From Xenophilus sp. AP218F (GTDB taxonomy: Bacteria > Pseudomonadota > Gammaproteobacteria > Burkholderiales > Chromobacteriaceae), in assembly GCA_002213445.1 (NCBI GenBank), contig NJIE01000022.1, positions 124,001 through 188,000 on the forward strand: 64,000 bases of DNA, written 5' to 3'. The notes under the pieces are model-generated. The model worked only from the letters and a program-made list of their open reading frames with translations, made no database searches and had not been told where the DNA came from. Positions 11,710-20,252 of this stretch are shown piece after piece; the stretch's first letter is position 1; each line of letters opens with the position of its first letter. A program made the translations under genes and the position numbers.

Positions 11710-13305
11710 ATGGCCATCACCTTGCCGCAAGGCGTGGAAGTTCTCGCCCCGATCACGCCCGCCTACGCCGACATCCTCACCCCGGAGGCCCTCGCCTTCG
11801 TCGCCAAGCTGCATCGCCGCTTCGAGGCCGCGCGCCGCGAGCGCATGGCCGCGCGCGCGGCGCGCCAGGCGGAGCTGGACGCCGGCAAGCTGCCGGACTT
11901 CCTGCCCCAAACCGCCGCTGTGCGCGCCGGCGACTGGAAAATCGCCCCGCTCCCGGCGGACCTGTTGGACCGCCGCGTGGAAATCACCGGCCCGGTGGAG
12001 CGCAAGATGATGATCAACGCGCTCAACTCCGGCGCCAAGAGCTTCATGGCCGACTTCGAAGACTCCAACTGCCCAAGCTGGGACAACCAGATCAGCGGCC
12101 AGATCAACGTACGCGACGCCTACCGCAAGACCATTTCCTACACCAGCCCGGAAGGCAAGCAATACCAGCTGAACGACAGCATCGCCACCCTGCTCTTGCG
12201 CCCGCGCGGCTGGCACCTGATGGAAAAGCACGTCAAGGTGGACGGCGAGATCGTCTCCGGCGCGCTGTTCGACTTCGGCCTGTCCTTCTTCCACAACATC
12301 CACTACCTGCGCGAGCGCGGCAGCGCCACCTATTACTACCTGCCCAAGATGGAAAGCCATCTGGAAGCGCGCTTGTGGAACGACGTGTTCGTGTTCGCCC
12401 AGAGCGAACTGGGCGTGCCGCAAGGCTCGATCAAGGCCACGGTGCTGATCGAGACGATTCTCGCCGCTTTCGAGATGGACGAAATCCTGTACGAGCTGCG
12501 CGAACACTCCGCCGGCCTCAACGCCGGCCGCTGGGACTACATCTTCAGCTGCATCAAGAAGTTCAAGCAGAACCGCGACTTCTGCCTGGCCAACCGCGCC
12601 CAGATCACCATGACAGTGCCCTTCATGCGCGCCTACGCCCTGCTGCTGCTGAAAACCTGCCACCACCGCCAGGCCCCGGCCATCGGCGGCATGGCGGCGC
12701 TGATTCCGATCAAGAACGACGCGGCAGCCAATGAAAAGGCCCTGGCCGGCGTGAAAGCCGACAAGGACCGCGACGCCACCGACGGCTACGACGGCGGCTG
12801 GGTGGCCCACCCCGGCCTGGTGCCCATCGCCAACGAGGCGTTCGCCAAGGTGCTGGGCGACGCGCCCAACCAGATCGGCAAGCAGCGCCCGGACGTGCAG
12901 GTATCGGCCGCCGACCTGCTGAATTTCCAGCCGGAAGCGCCGATCACCGAAGCCGGCCTGGCCATGAACATCAACGTCGGCATCCAGTATCTGGGCGCCT
13001 GGATTTCCGGCAACGGCTGCGTGCCCATCCACAACCTGATGGAAGACGCCGCCACAGCCGAAATCTCCCGCTCGCAGATCTGGCAGTGGATACGCTCGCC
13101 CAAGGGCGTGCTGGACGACGGCCGCAAGGTGACGGTCGAGCTGTTCCGCGCGCTGCAAGCCGGCGAAGTCGCCAAGCTCAAGGCCGAGTACGGCGCGCAC
13201 TGGACCAAGCAGTATGAAGACGCGGCCAAGATGTTCGACCTGCTGACCACCTCGGACGATTTCGTCGAATTCCTGACCCTGCCGGGCTACGAATACATCG
13301 ATTGA
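11710..13305 (+). CDS. aceB: Malate synthase A
   Basis: Malate synthase condenses glyoxylate with acetyl-CoA to malate, the second step of the glyoxylate shunt. The protein has 531 residues, matching the A isoform (about 533 in E. coli) rather than the longer G form. Diagnostic stretches include [17 protein letters not shown] and [17 protein letters not shown], which hold substrate- and Mg-binding residues of the TIM barrel. I chose the ATG at 11710 because AAGGAG lies at ideal spacing and the upstream extension has no family character. It works with aceA at 6262-7560. Confidence 0.97.
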   Translation: MAITLPQGVEVLAPITPAYADILTPEALAFVAKLHRRFEAARRERMAARAARQAELDAGKLPDFLPQTAAVRAGDWKIAPLPADLLDRRVEITGPVERKMMINALNSGAKSFMADFEDSNCPSWDNQISGQINVRDAYRKTISYTSPEGKQYQLNDSIATLLLRPRGWHLMEKHVKVDGEIVSGALFDFGLSFFHNIHYLRERGSATYYYLPKMESHLEARLWNDVFVFAQSELGVPQGSIKATVLIETILAAFEMDEILYELREHSAGLNAGRWDYIFSCIKKFKQNRDFCLANRAQITMTVPFMRAYALLLLKTCHHRQAPAIGGMAALIPIKNDAAANEKALAGVKADKDRDATDGYDGGWVAHPGLVPIANEAFAKVLGDAPNQIGKQRPDVQVSAADLLNFQPEAPITEAGLAMNINVGIQYLGAWISGNGCVPIHNLMEDAATAEISRSQIWQWIRSPKGVLDDGRKVTVELFRALQAGEVAKLKAEYGAHWTKQYEDAAKMFDLLTTSDDFVEFLTLPGYEYID

Positions 13306-13329
13306 CATCGAACCTCGCCATCATCGCGG

Positions 13330-13355
13330 CGGCCCGTTACGGGCCGTTGTGTTTT
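13330..13355 (+). terminator. Rho-independent terminator after aceB
   Basis: CGGCCCG and CGGGCCG form a 7-bp stem with a 3-base loop, followed by a T-rich tail. Confidence 0.75.
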
Positions 13356-13452
13356 TGGCCCCCGGATATGGCAAATCCGTAAATAGGTGAACCATGTCTT
13401 GCCAAGGCAATCGAACACGAGTTTACTTATCCGACTCGATAAAGGAGCCTCC

Positions 13453-14145
13453 ATGAAACTGCGCCGCCTGCCGATGATGGCTGTTTGTTCCGCCCTGCTC
13501 GCTTCGCCGCTGGCCATGGCCGATTCCACCCAGTTGAACCTGTCCGCCCACGCCCAGCGCGAAGTGGCCAACGACCAGATCAGCGCCAGCTTTTACATCC
13601 AGCAAAGCCACAGCCAACCCGCCGCGCTGGCCGACAAGCTCAACAAGGCCACCGCTCAGGGGCTGGCCCTGGGCAAGGGATACAGCCGCGTGCAACTGAC
13701 CAGCGGCAGCTACAACACCTGGCCCAACTACGACAAGAACGGCAAGATCACCGGCTGGCAGGGCCGCGCGGAAATCCAGCTGAAAAGCCGCGATTTCACC
13801 CAGGCGTCGGAGCTGATCGCCAAGCTGCAGCAAAACCTGCTGCTGCAAGGCTTGCAGTTCGGCCTGTCCGACGAAGCGCGCCGCGCCGCCGAACAAAGCA
13901 TGCTGCCCGAGGCCATCGCCAACCTGAAAACCCAGGCCGACACCGCCGCGCGCGCGCTTGGCAAAACCGTGGTCAACATCAAGGAACTGGACATCGGCTC
14001 GCAAGCGCCGAACTTCCGCCCGCCGCTGATGATGATGAAAGCGGCTATCGGCGCGTCGGCCGACAACGCCGTCAGCCAGCCGGATTTGCAACCGGGCCAA
14101 ACCCAGCTGCAACTGCAGGTCAGCGGCAAGGTGGAGCTCAAGTAA
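13453..14145 (+). CDS. SIMPL-domain (DUF541, YggE-like) periplasmic protein
   Basis: This is a 230-residue exported protein of the SIMPL/DUF541 family, whose E. coli member YggE has been linked to oxidative-stress tolerance. Residues 1-23 are a signal peptide cut after AMA. The mature protein begins with the family's 'LNLSAHAQREVANDQISASF' pattern. It continues with the variable-length central region and ends 'LQLQVSGKVELK'. The start at 13453 is backed by AAAGGAG. It is probably transcribed alone. The biochemical role of the family is not established. Confidence 0.87.
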   Translation: MKLRRLPMMAVCSALLASPLAMADSTQLNLSAHAQREVANDQISASFYIQQSHSQPAALADKLNKATAQGLALGKGYSRVQLTSGSYNTWPNYDKNGKITGWQGRAEIQLKSRDFTQASELIAKLQQNLLLQGLQFGLSDEARRAAEQSMLPEAIANLKTQADTAARALGKTVVNIKELDIGSQAPNFRPPLMMMKAAIGASADNAVSQPDLQPGQTQLQLQVSGKVELK

Positions 14146-14241
14146 GGCTTTCGACAAACCCCGGCTTGCGCTAAAGTAAGCACAGGCCGGGCTTGCTCCG
14201 GCCCCTTTAGATACGACCTCTCGCCAGACCATACCCATAAC

Positions 14242-14853
14242 ATGAAACTTATTGCCTCGCTGACCAGCCCCTACGCCCGCAAGGTGCGTATCGTATTGGC
14301 CGAAAAGAAAATCGACTGCCCGTTCGAGGAAGACATCCCCTGGAACGCGGATTCCCATGTCAGCGACTACAACCCGCTGGGCAAGGTTCCGGTTCTGGAG
14401 CTGGATGACGGCTCGCCGCTGTACGACTCGCGGGTAATCGTCGAATATCTGGACAACAGCTCCCCGGTTTCGCGGCTGCTGCCGCAGGAAAACCGCCAGC
14501 TGATCGCCACCCGCCGCTGGGAAGCATTGGCCGACGGCATCATCGATGCCGCGGTGACCATCCTGCTGGAAACCCGCCGGCCGGCCGACAAGCAGATGCA
14601 GGAAATCATCGATCGCCAGATGGGCAAGATCGACCGCGGCCTGGACGTGCTGTCCAAGGATCTGGCCGACCGCCAGTGGTGCAACGGCGTCGGCTACAGC
14701 CTGGCCGACATCGCCGTCGGCTGCTGCCTCGCCTATCTGGAGTTCCGCTTCCCCGCCATCGACTGGCGCGACCGCCACCCCAATCTGGCCAGCCTGCTGG
14801 AGAGGCTCAACACCCGCCAGTCCTTCATCGACACCGTGCCGCCCGCCAACTAG
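14242..14853 (+). CDS. Glutathione S-transferase family protein
   Basis: This is a cytosolic GST-fold protein of 203 residues. The N-terminal thioredoxin-like domain starts MKLIASLTSPYARKVRIVLAEK, with a Ser at the position that contacts glutathione thiol. 'NPLGKVPVLELDDG' follows, with the cis-proline of the fold, and then 'LYDSRVIVEYLD', where the ES/DS motif binds the gamma-glutamyl group. The C-terminal helical domain is intact. It resembles YibF-type GSTs. The substrate is unknown. Confidence 0.9.
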   Translation: MKLIASLTSPYARKVRIVLAEKKIDCPFEEDIPWNADSHVSDYNPLGKVPVLELDDGSPLYDSRVIVEYLDNSSPVSRLLPQENRQLIATRRWEALADGIIDAAVTILLETRRPADKQMQEIIDRQMGKIDRGLDVLSKDLADRQWCNGVGYSLADIAVGCCLAYLEFRFPAIDWRDRHPNLASLLERLNTRQSFIDTVPPAN

Positions 14854-14891
14854 ACGCCGGCCGCGCGGCCGGCAGGCAAGGCATCGCGCCG

Positions 14892-14924
14892 ATGCCGCTC
14901 CCCGTTCCGGGCGAGCGGCATTTT
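14892..14924. terminator. Bidirectional terminator between GST and solute-binding protein genes
   Basis: ATGCCGCTC (14892-14900) pairs with GAGCGGCAT (14913-14921), followed by T residues on the plus strand. An 18-bp perfect GC palindrome (14856-14873) lies just upstream. Confidence 0.65.
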
Positions 14925-14940
14925 GTTTGCTTCTCGCCCT

Positions 14941-15672
14941 TCAATTCAGGTATTTGGCTACCAGCCGCTGATCTTCTCCCTGGTCGCGCAAGCGCTGCAT
15001 GGCCGCGGCGATGCGGCGCGCGGCGTCTTCCGGCAATTTGGGACTGCAGGCGAGGTAGAGCTGGGTAGACTGGGCGCGCCACACCTCGCGGATAGACCCG
15101 GCCGGCAGCCCTTGCTGCTTGACCAGATAGCGGGCCACCAGTCTGTGCACCGCCCAGGCGTCGGCCACGCCATGGCTCAATTCCCGATACGCCGCCTCCG
15201 GCGTATCGCGCTCGGCGAACGGAATGTCCTGCCGCTTCAGCCACTCGGCCATGGACGAACCGAGCAGCGTGACGATGCGCAGCCGCTTCAGATCCTCCAG
15301 ATCGCGGACCTTGCCCTCGAAATCGGCCTTGACGTACAGCGACTGGCTATCCTCGTTGATCAGCGCCACCCAGCGATACAGCGCCTCCCGCTTGGGAGAA
15401 CGGGTCAGCGGAAACAGGCAGCTGTTGTCGTCGGCGGATACCTGCATCTGGGCCCGCTTCCACGGCAAATCGCCCTGCCGCGTCGCCACTCCGGCCTGAT
15501 GAAACGCCTCCAGCACCAGCTCGTAAGCGATGCCTCGCGCCGGCAAGCGCGCGGCGCCCTGCATCACGAAGGGAGGATATTCCAGCATGTAGTAAGTCAA
15601 GGGCGCAGGCGCGGCCGAAGCGGCCCCCAGTTGCCACGCGATTCCGACCGCCGCCAGCAGTTTGAAACGCAT
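14941..15672 (-). CDS. Periplasmic substrate-binding protein (SBP family 3 / PBP2-like)
   Basis: This 243-residue protein has a signal peptide (MRFKLLAAVGIAWQLGAASA) and the fold pattern of extracellular solute-binding family 3, the amino-acid-binding type. 'YYMLEYPPFVM' and 'AYELVLEAFHQAG' are the usual N-lobe motifs. 'LRIVTLLGSSMAEWL' lies at the hinge and C-lobe entry. No ABC permease or ATPase gene is adjacent, so it is an orphan binding protein that may serve another uptake or sensing system. The ligand is unknown. Confidence 0.82.
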   Translation of the reverse strand: MRFKLLAAVGIAWQLGAASAAPAPLTYYMLEYPPFVMQGAARLPARGIAYELVLEAFHQAGVATRQGDLPWKRAQMQVSADDNSCLFPLTRSPKREALYRWVALINEDSQSLYVKADFEGKVRDLEDLKRLRIVTLLGSSMAEWLKRQDIPFAERDTPEAAYRELSHGVADAWAVHRLVARYLVKQQGLPAGSIREVWRAQSTQLYLACSPKLPEDAARRIAAAMQRLRDQGEDQRLVAKYLN

Positions 15673-15725
15673 CGCGTCCCTCCCCGAATTTCGCTTGAGA
15701 TGTTTACAGTCTAAACACAAGCTTG

Positions 15726-15756
15726 CCGCTCTGCCGGGGCGAAACCGCTCTGCCGG
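15726..15756 (+). repeat. 12-bp direct repeat in front of the NlpD-like gene
   Basis: CCGCTCTGCCGG occurs exactly twice, at 15726-15737 and 15745-15756, start-to-start 19 bases, just upstream of a -10-like TAGAAT (15760-15765). The position covers the expected -35 region. Confidence 0.7.
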
Positions 15757-15759
15757 TGT

Positions 15760-15765
15760 TAGAAT
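15760..15765 (+). promoter_or_regulatory. Putative -10 element; possible leaderless start of the NlpD-like gene
   Basis: TAGAAT ends only 6 bases before the ATG at 15772, and no Shine-Dalgarno sequence is visible. Transcription would begin at or next to the ATG. Confidence 0.4.
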
Positions 15766-15771
15766 CGGCGG

Positions 15772-16479
15772 ATGTTCGCACGCGCCCTCACTCTGGCCGT
15801 CTGCCTGGCATGGCTGTCGGCCTGCAGCACCACCCAATCGCCCGCGCCGGTGGCGCCGGCCGGCTATTACCGGGTTCAATCCGGCGACACGCTGTACCGC
15901 ATCGCCCTCAAGCATCGCCAGAGCGTGGCCAACCTTGCCCGCTGGAACAGCCTGAAAGACAGTGCCAGCATCAACGCCGGGCAGTTGCTGCGCGTCGCGC
16001 CGCCCGATGGGGCAAAAACGGCCCAGGCCAAACCCGCCGCGCCGAAGCCGGCCGCCAAACAGCCGACCAAACCGGCAGCCTCGGCGCCAGCCGCCCAGCC
16101 GCCCAGCCTGCTGGCATTGACCTGGCCCAGCGGCGGCCCGGTGCTCGCCCGATTCGACGGCAGCCGCAACAAGGGCATAGACATCGGCGGCGCGGCCGGC
16201 AGCCCGGTGCGGGCAGCGGCCGGCGGCAAGGTGGTGTATGCCGGCAAGGGCATCCGCGCCTACGGCAACCTGCTGATCATCAAGCATGACGACAATACCC
16301 TGACCGTCTACGCCCACAACCAGAAGCTGCTGGTCAAGGAAGACCAGATGGTGAAAAGCGGCGAGACCATCGCCACCATGGGCGACACCGGCGCCAACCG
16401 CGTCAAGCTGCACTTCGAGTTGCGCTACAAGAACCAGGCGATAGACCCGTTGCCGCATCTGCCCAGCCAGCGGCCTTGA
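15772..16479 (+). CDS. NlpD-like LysM/LytM (M23) lipoprotein, degenerate active site
   Basis: This 235-residue outer-membrane-type lipoprotein has the lipobox LSAC at residues 15-18. A LysM peptidoglycan-binding domain (about residues 32-77, YYRVQSGDTLYRIALKH) and an Ala/Pro/Lys linker follow. The C-terminus is an M23/LytM domain (about 120-232). The zinc ligands of active M23 enzymes are lost: the first motif reads NKGIDI instead of HxGxD, and the last reads VKLHFE instead of HLHFE. This is the hallmark of NlpD/EnvC-type proteins, which activate septal amidases rather than cut peptidoglycan. The role is inferred from the family. Confidence 0.88.
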   Translation: MFARALTLAVCLAWLSACSTTQSPAPVAPAGYYRVQSGDTLYRIALKHRQSVANLARWNSLKDSASINAGQLLRVAPPDGAKTAQAKPAAPKPAAKQPTKPAASAPAAQPPSLLALTWPSGGPVLARFDGSRNKGIDIGGAAGSPVRAAAGGKVVYAGKGIRAYGNLLIIKHDDNTLTVYAHNQKLLVKEDQMVKSGETIATMGDTGANRVKLHFELRYKNQAIDPLPHLPSQRP

Positions 16480-16563
16480 ACCACCAACACGTCAAACTGC
16501 CATTGCCGCCGGCCGCGACAAGGCCTAAGCTGCACACCTGCCTGTCCAACCATCATCCAAACC

Positions 16564-17763
16564 ATGCCACGCACACTGCTGCTTCCCGGCCTGATCGCGC
16601 TGCTGCTCAGCGCCTGCGCCGTCCAAACCCCGCCCGCGGCCGTCGCGCCGGCCCCCATCGAACCGCCCGCGCCGTCTCTCCCCCAGCCCGAGCCCGTCGC
16701 GCCGGTGGAAACGCCGGTCGCGCCGCCCCCCGCGCCGCAGACCAAGCCTGTCCCGCAGGGACGCGCCGTGGTGGCGCAACTGGTTCCGGCCAAGATCCGC
16801 GACCGCCAGGGCTGGATCAACGATATGGACAGCGCCTTCACTTACCTGAAAGTGCCGGCCACCGCCGAAAACGTCTGCGCCCTGGCCGCGGTGATCGAGC
16901 AGGAGTCGAGCTGGCAATCCGACCCGGTGGTGCCGGGCCTCGACAAGATCGTCTGGGGCAAGATCGAAGAGCGCGCCCACCGCTACCTGGTGCCGCTGCC
17001 GGTGGTCAAGGCCGCGCTGTTGAAGACCTCGCCCAACGGCCAGAGCTACAAGGCGCGCATCGACAACCTGCGCACCGAGCGCGAGATGAACGCGCTGTTT
17101 GAAGACATAGCGCGCGAAGCCACCAAGCTTGGCTTGCCGCTGAACATGAAGAACCCGATCCGCACCGGCGGCCCGATGCAGGTCAGCGTGGAGTTCGCCG
17201 AAGCCCACGCAAAAGTCTGGCCCTACCCGTACAACAAGGCCGACAGCATCCGCCACGAGGTGTTCACCCGCCGCGGCGGCGTCTATTTCGGCGCCGCCAT
17301 CCTGCTGCAGTATCCCGCGCCGTACAGCCAGATGCTGTACCGCTTCGCCGACTTCAACGCCGGCCGCTACGCCAGCCGCAACGCCGCCTTCCAGCAGGCG
17401 GTCGCCAGGCTCTCCGGCCGCAAGCTGGCCCTGGATGGAGACTTGCTCAGCTACCAGGGCAGCCAGCCCAAGGGCAGCGAAACCATGAGCGCGCTGCTGA
17501 CGATAGGCAGCCTGGGCATGAGCCGCGACGCCATCGTTCGCGATCTGAAACTGGAGAAAAGCGCCGCCTTCGGCCAAAGCGAGCTGTACCGCAAGGTGTA
17601 CGCGCAAGTCGACCGCCCGGGCAAACCCGCCGCGCGCGAAACGCTGCCGGACATCCGCCTGGTCAGCCCCAAGATCACGCGCAAGCTCACCACCGCCTGG
17701 TTCGCCAACCGGGTGCAAGGCCGCTACCAGGCCTGCATGGCCCGGCAAGCCAAGGGCCGCTGA
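16564..17763 (+). CDS. DUF1615 family lipoprotein
   Basis: This 399-residue predicted lipoprotein has the lipobox LSAC at residues 15-18, followed by a Pro/Ala/Val-rich low-complexity linker to about residue 65. The main domain matches DUF1615 by pattern: 'AKIRDRQGWINDM', 'AAVIEQESSWQSDPVVPGL' and a basic RTEREMN helix. The 'EQES' segment recalls lysozyme-like folds, so a peptidoglycan-related role is possible but unproven. It follows the NlpD-like gene by 84 bases on the same strand, so the two envelope lipoproteins may be co-expressed. I see no strong ribosome site. Confidence 0.82.
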   Translation: MPRTLLLPGLIALLLSACAVQTPPAAVAPAPIEPPAPSLPQPEPVAPVETPVAPPPAPQTKPVPQGRAVVAQLVPAKIRDRQGWINDMDSAFTYLKVPATAENVCALAAVIEQESSWQSDPVVPGLDKIVWGKIEERAHRYLVPLPVVKAALLKTSPNGQSYKARIDNLRTEREMNALFEDIAREATKLGLPLNMKNPIRTGGPMQVSVEFAEAHAKVWPYPYNKADSIRHEVFTRRGGVYFGAAILLQYPAPYSQMLYRFADFNAGRYASRNAAFQQAVARLSGRKLALDGDLLSYQGSQPKGSETMSALLTIGSLGMSRDAIVRDLKLEKSAAFGQSELYRKVYAQVDRPGKPAARETLPDIRLVSPKITRKLTTAWFANRVQGRYQACMARQAKGR

Positions 17764-17789
17764 CAATTCGGCGGCGGGGACGCTATAAT
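17760..17789 (+). promoter_or_regulatory. Sigma-70 promoter of the DUF475 gene
   Basis: CTGACA (17760-17765) and a perfect TATAAT (17784-17789) are 18 bases apart. The -35 box overlaps the stop codon of the DUF1615 gene. Confidence 0.7.
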
Positions 17790-17808
17790 CGCGCGTCATC
17801 CCGAACAT

Positions 17809-17832
17809 CGGCCGGCTTTCGCCGGCCGTTTT
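17809..17832 (+). terminator. Terminator-like hairpin inside the DUF475 leader (possible attenuator)
   Basis: CGGCCGGC and GCCGGCCG form an 8-bp perfect stem with a TTTC loop, followed by GTTTT. It lies downstream of the promoter at 17760-17789 and upstream of the gene start at 17878. It can therefore end transcripts from the DUF1615 gene and also interrupt those of the DUF475 gene. Confidence 0.65.
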
Positions 17833-17877
17833 CAATACAAAAACAGGGACCACCCTGACACAAACAAGGTACTGCAC

Positions 17878-18909
17878 ATGCGTTCTACCCTTTCTTATTT
17901 CACCGGCTCGCTGCTGTTCAGCGCGGTGACGCTGGCCGCCGTGGGCTGGTACGGCTTCACCCTAGGCGGCGCTGAACACGCCATGGCCTTCCTGCTCACC
18001 GCCCTGGTGCTGGCGGTGCTGGAAACCACCGTCTCCTTCGACAACGCCGTGGTCAACGCCGGCATCCTCAAGGTGATGAGCCATCGCTGGCGACAGATCT
18101 TCATGACCGTCGGCATCGCCGTCGCCGTCTTCGGCATGCGCATCCTGTTCCCGCTGGTGATCGTCGCCGTCGCCGGCGGCGTGTCGATGAGCGAGGCCTT
18201 CGCCGTCGCCACCCAGGACCCCAAGCGCTACGAAACCATCATGCACGACTCCCACCTGATGGTGATGGGTTTCGGCGCCACCTTCCTGCTGATGGTGGTG
18301 GTGGAGTTCTTCGTGCAGCATGAAAAGGACGAGCACTGGATTCCGGGCGTGGAGGCCTGGCTCGCCAAGCTCGGCAGCGTGGAAAACGCGCAATCGCTGG
18401 TCACCATTCTGGTGGTGGCGGCCATCGCCGCCCTGCTGCCCGCCGGCCAGCGCATGGAATTCATCAGCAGCTGCTTCTGGGGCTATGTGGTGTTCATGGC
18501 GCTGCACGCGTTCAAGCAGATTTTCGGCGGCATGGACATCAAGACCGCCGCAGCCAAGAACGGCCTGATCGGCTTCCTGTATCTGGAAGTGCTGGACGCC
18601 AGCTTCTCCATGGACGGCGTCATCGCCGCGTTCGCCATCACCAACAACTTCTGGCTGATCGCCGCCGGCCTCGGCATCGGCGCGATGTTCGTGCGCTCGA
18701 TGACCATCTACCTGGTGGAGCGCGATGTGATGGGCCAGTTCAAGTATCTGGAAGTGTCCGCGTTCTGGGCGATCGCCGCGCTGGTGGCCATCATGTTCGC
18801 CGCCGCGCTGCACATCGAACTGGGCGAAGTGGTCACCGGCCTGATCAGCCTGGTGATCATCGCGCTGGGCGTTTTCACCAGCCTGCCTTCGCGCCGGCAA
18901 AACAAATAA
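17878..18909 (+). CDS. DUF475 / TerC-like integral membrane protein
   Basis: This 343-residue polytopic inner-membrane protein has about 8-9 hydrophobic segments. Two acidic intramembrane motifs recur, ETTVSFDNAVVNAGIL (about residues 50-65) and LDASFSMDGVIAAFAIT (about 240-256). This inverted-repeat pattern is that of the TerC/DUF475 group, whose studied members are linked to metal (manganese) export or tellurite resistance. Specific substrate here is unknown. It has its own sigma-70 promoter and an attenuator-like hairpin in the leader. I looked for the yybP-ykoY manganese riboswitch and did not find its consensus. Confidence 0.87.
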   Translation: MRSTLSYFTGSLLFSAVTLAAVGWYGFTLGGAEHAMAFLLTALVLAVLETTVSFDNAVVNAGILKVMSHRWRQIFMTVGIAVAVFGMRILFPLVIVAVAGGVSMSEAFAVATQDPKRYETIMHDSHLMVMGFGATFLLMVVVEFFVQHEKDEHWIPGVEAWLAKLGSVENAQSLVTILVVAAIAALLPAGQRMEFISSCFWGYVVFMALHAFKQIFGGMDIKTAAAKNGLIGFLYLEVLDASFSMDGVIAAFAITNNFWLIAAGLGIGAMFVRSMTIYLVERDVMGQFKYLEVSAFWAIAALVAIMFAAALHIELGEVVTGLISLVIIALGVFTSLPSRRQNK

Positions 18910-18924
18910 ACCGCCGCGCCAATG

Positions 18925-18956
18925 AAAACGGGCCTCGCAAGAGGCCCGTTTTGTTT
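18925..18956. terminator. Bidirectional terminator after DUF475 gene
   Basis: AAAACGGGCCTC (18925-18936) and GAGGCCCGTTTT (18941-18952) form a 12-bp stem with a GCAA loop and T runs on both strands. It also serves the Gly-rich protein gene on the minus strand. Confidence 0.88.
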
Positions 18957-18969
18957 GGCTGCGCCGCGC

Positions 18970-19614
18970 TCAGGCGCTGGTGCTGACCAGCGCGCCCACG
19001 CCGGCGGCCACGTTGTTCTGGTTCTTTTGCAAATCCTGGCTCAGGTTCTGCAGGAAGGACTGCAAAGACGCCTGCCCGGACGCTGCGCTACCCACGCCCA
19101 GCGCTTGCTGCAGGCTCTGGAAAGCGGTAGCGAGGCCGCTGGTGGCGCTGTTTTGCGTGCCGTTGCCCACGTCCTGCAACAGTTGCTGCAGATTAGCCTG
19201 GAAACTGCCGTAACCGCCCTGGCCGCTTTGCCCGGACGCGTCGGACGCGCCGGAACTGGAGGCGCCTTCCTGCTTCACCGCCTGAAACAAGGCATGTATG
19301 AAAGCATGCAAAGCCTGCTGCGCGCCGCTATTGCCGCTCGCCGCCCCGCCATCATCCGCTCCGCTGCCCTGATCGCCGTCTCCATCCGCATCCGAGCCGG
19401 AAGCGCCCGCCACATTGATGCCGGACTCTTGCAAGGCTTGCAGCACGGTCTGGCTGATGCCGTGGCCGCCGCCGTGATGATGGCCGCCGCTCACGCCCTG
19501 CGCCGGCGCGCCGCCGCCCTGCCCCTGGCCGCCGCCGGTCAGGGTTTCCTGGATATCGATCTGGGTGTATTGCAACGAGATCGAACTGCTGCTGCCAACG
19601 GATCCTAGGGACAT
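18970..19614 (-). CDS. Gly/Ser/Gln-rich protein with His cluster and acidic DxDxD segment
   Basis: This is an unrecognised low-complexity protein of 214 residues. From the chosen start it shows a Ser-rich N-terminus and a Gly/Gln linker. A His cluster (HHHGGGH, residues 45-51) and an acidic run DADGDGD (75-81) follow, the latter resembling EF-hand-like Ca-binding loops. Two amphipathic helical repeats come next: 'ALHAFIHALFQAVKQ' and the later 'LQSFLQNLSQDLQKNQ'. There is no signal peptide. Several ATG codons are in frame. The one at 19614 has AAGGAG at 6 bases and is preferred to 19620. It is monocistronic. Metal binding is suggested only by composition. Confidence 0.7.
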   Translation of the reverse strand: MSLGSVGSSSSISLQYTQIDIQETLTGGGQGQGGGAPAQGVSGGHHHGGGHGISQTVLQALQESGINVAGASGSDADGDGDQGSGADDGGAASGNSGAQQALHAFIHALFQAVKQEGASSSGASDASGQSGQGGYGSFQANLQQLLQDVGNGTQNSATSGLATAFQSLQQALGVGSAASGQASLQSFLQNLSQDLQKNQNNVAAGVGALVSTSA

Positions 19615-19839
19615 TGCCATCTCCTTGAAGCGGAATTGAGCGTAGCCAGCTTGCCGGGCTGTTACCGATACTATCGGCGGCATCGGCGCGCGGCGAAGGC
19701 CGGAAGTGCAAACATCTGTTAAACAAGGGGATTCCGCCGGCGAAGCCATCCTTGCGCCATGCGTCTCTTATTCAATATAGGACGAAAAGCAGATGGAAAA
19801 ATGAACAACGGACAGTCAGGCCCGCCGCGAGCGGGCAGC

Positions 19840-19863
19840 AAAAAGGCCGGCGGGCGCCGGCCT
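19840..19863 (-). terminator. Rho-independent terminator of the frd operon
   Basis: AGGCCGGC (19844-19851) and GCCGGCCT (19856-19863) form a stem with a 4-base loop and, on the minus strand, end in five T residues, 20 bases after the frdD stop. Confidence 0.85.
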
Positions 19864-19883
19864 GACACTCCATGCCAAACAGT

Positions 19884-20252
19884 CTAGAAACCGATGCCCA
19901 GCAGCAACCCCGCCGCCGCCAGCGTGCCCAGCGCGGCTAAACCATAGGTCAACGCCTTGGCCAGCGGGCCGCCGTGGATGCCCACATCGTGCAGGCTGTG
20001 ATAGATGCGGTGGGCGGCGTGCCACAGGAACAGGCTGATCACCACCCAGATCGCGCCCTTGCCGATGACGCTCTGCGCCAGCGCGTGCACGGCGGCGTAG
20101 TCCAGCGCCTTCTCAGGCAGCGCGCCGAATGGCACGGCCAGCCCGCTGATGAACACCAGCATCGGCCCGAACAGGGCGGCCAGCATGCCGCCGGCGCCGA
20201 ACAAGCCCCAGAAGATGGGCGCGTTGGAACGTTTCAGTTGCCGCTTTTTCAT
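19884..20252 (-). CDS. frdD: Fumarate reductase membrane anchor subunit D
   Basis: FrdD is a small inner-membrane anchor (122 residues, three hydrophobic helices) that, with FrdC, holds the FrdAB catalytic dimer and binds menaquinol. Residues around 'WHAAHRIYHSLHDVGIH' match the conserved HRxxHxxHD motif of E. coli-type FrdD. The ATG overlaps the frdC stop (ATGA), so translation is coupled. It is the last gene of dcuB-frdABCD. Confidence 0.93.
   Translation of the reverse strand: MKKRQLKRSNAPIFWGLFGAGGMLAALFGPMLVFISGLAVPFGALPEKALDYAAVHALAQSVIGKGAIWVVISLFLWHAAHRIYHSLHDVGIHGGPLAKALTYGLAALGTLAAAGLLLGIGF

Noticed and set aside
17790-17878. yybP-ykoY manganese riboswitch upstream of the DUF475 gene
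   Set aside because: TerC-like genes often carry it, but the leader is too short and the conserved core sequence is absent.
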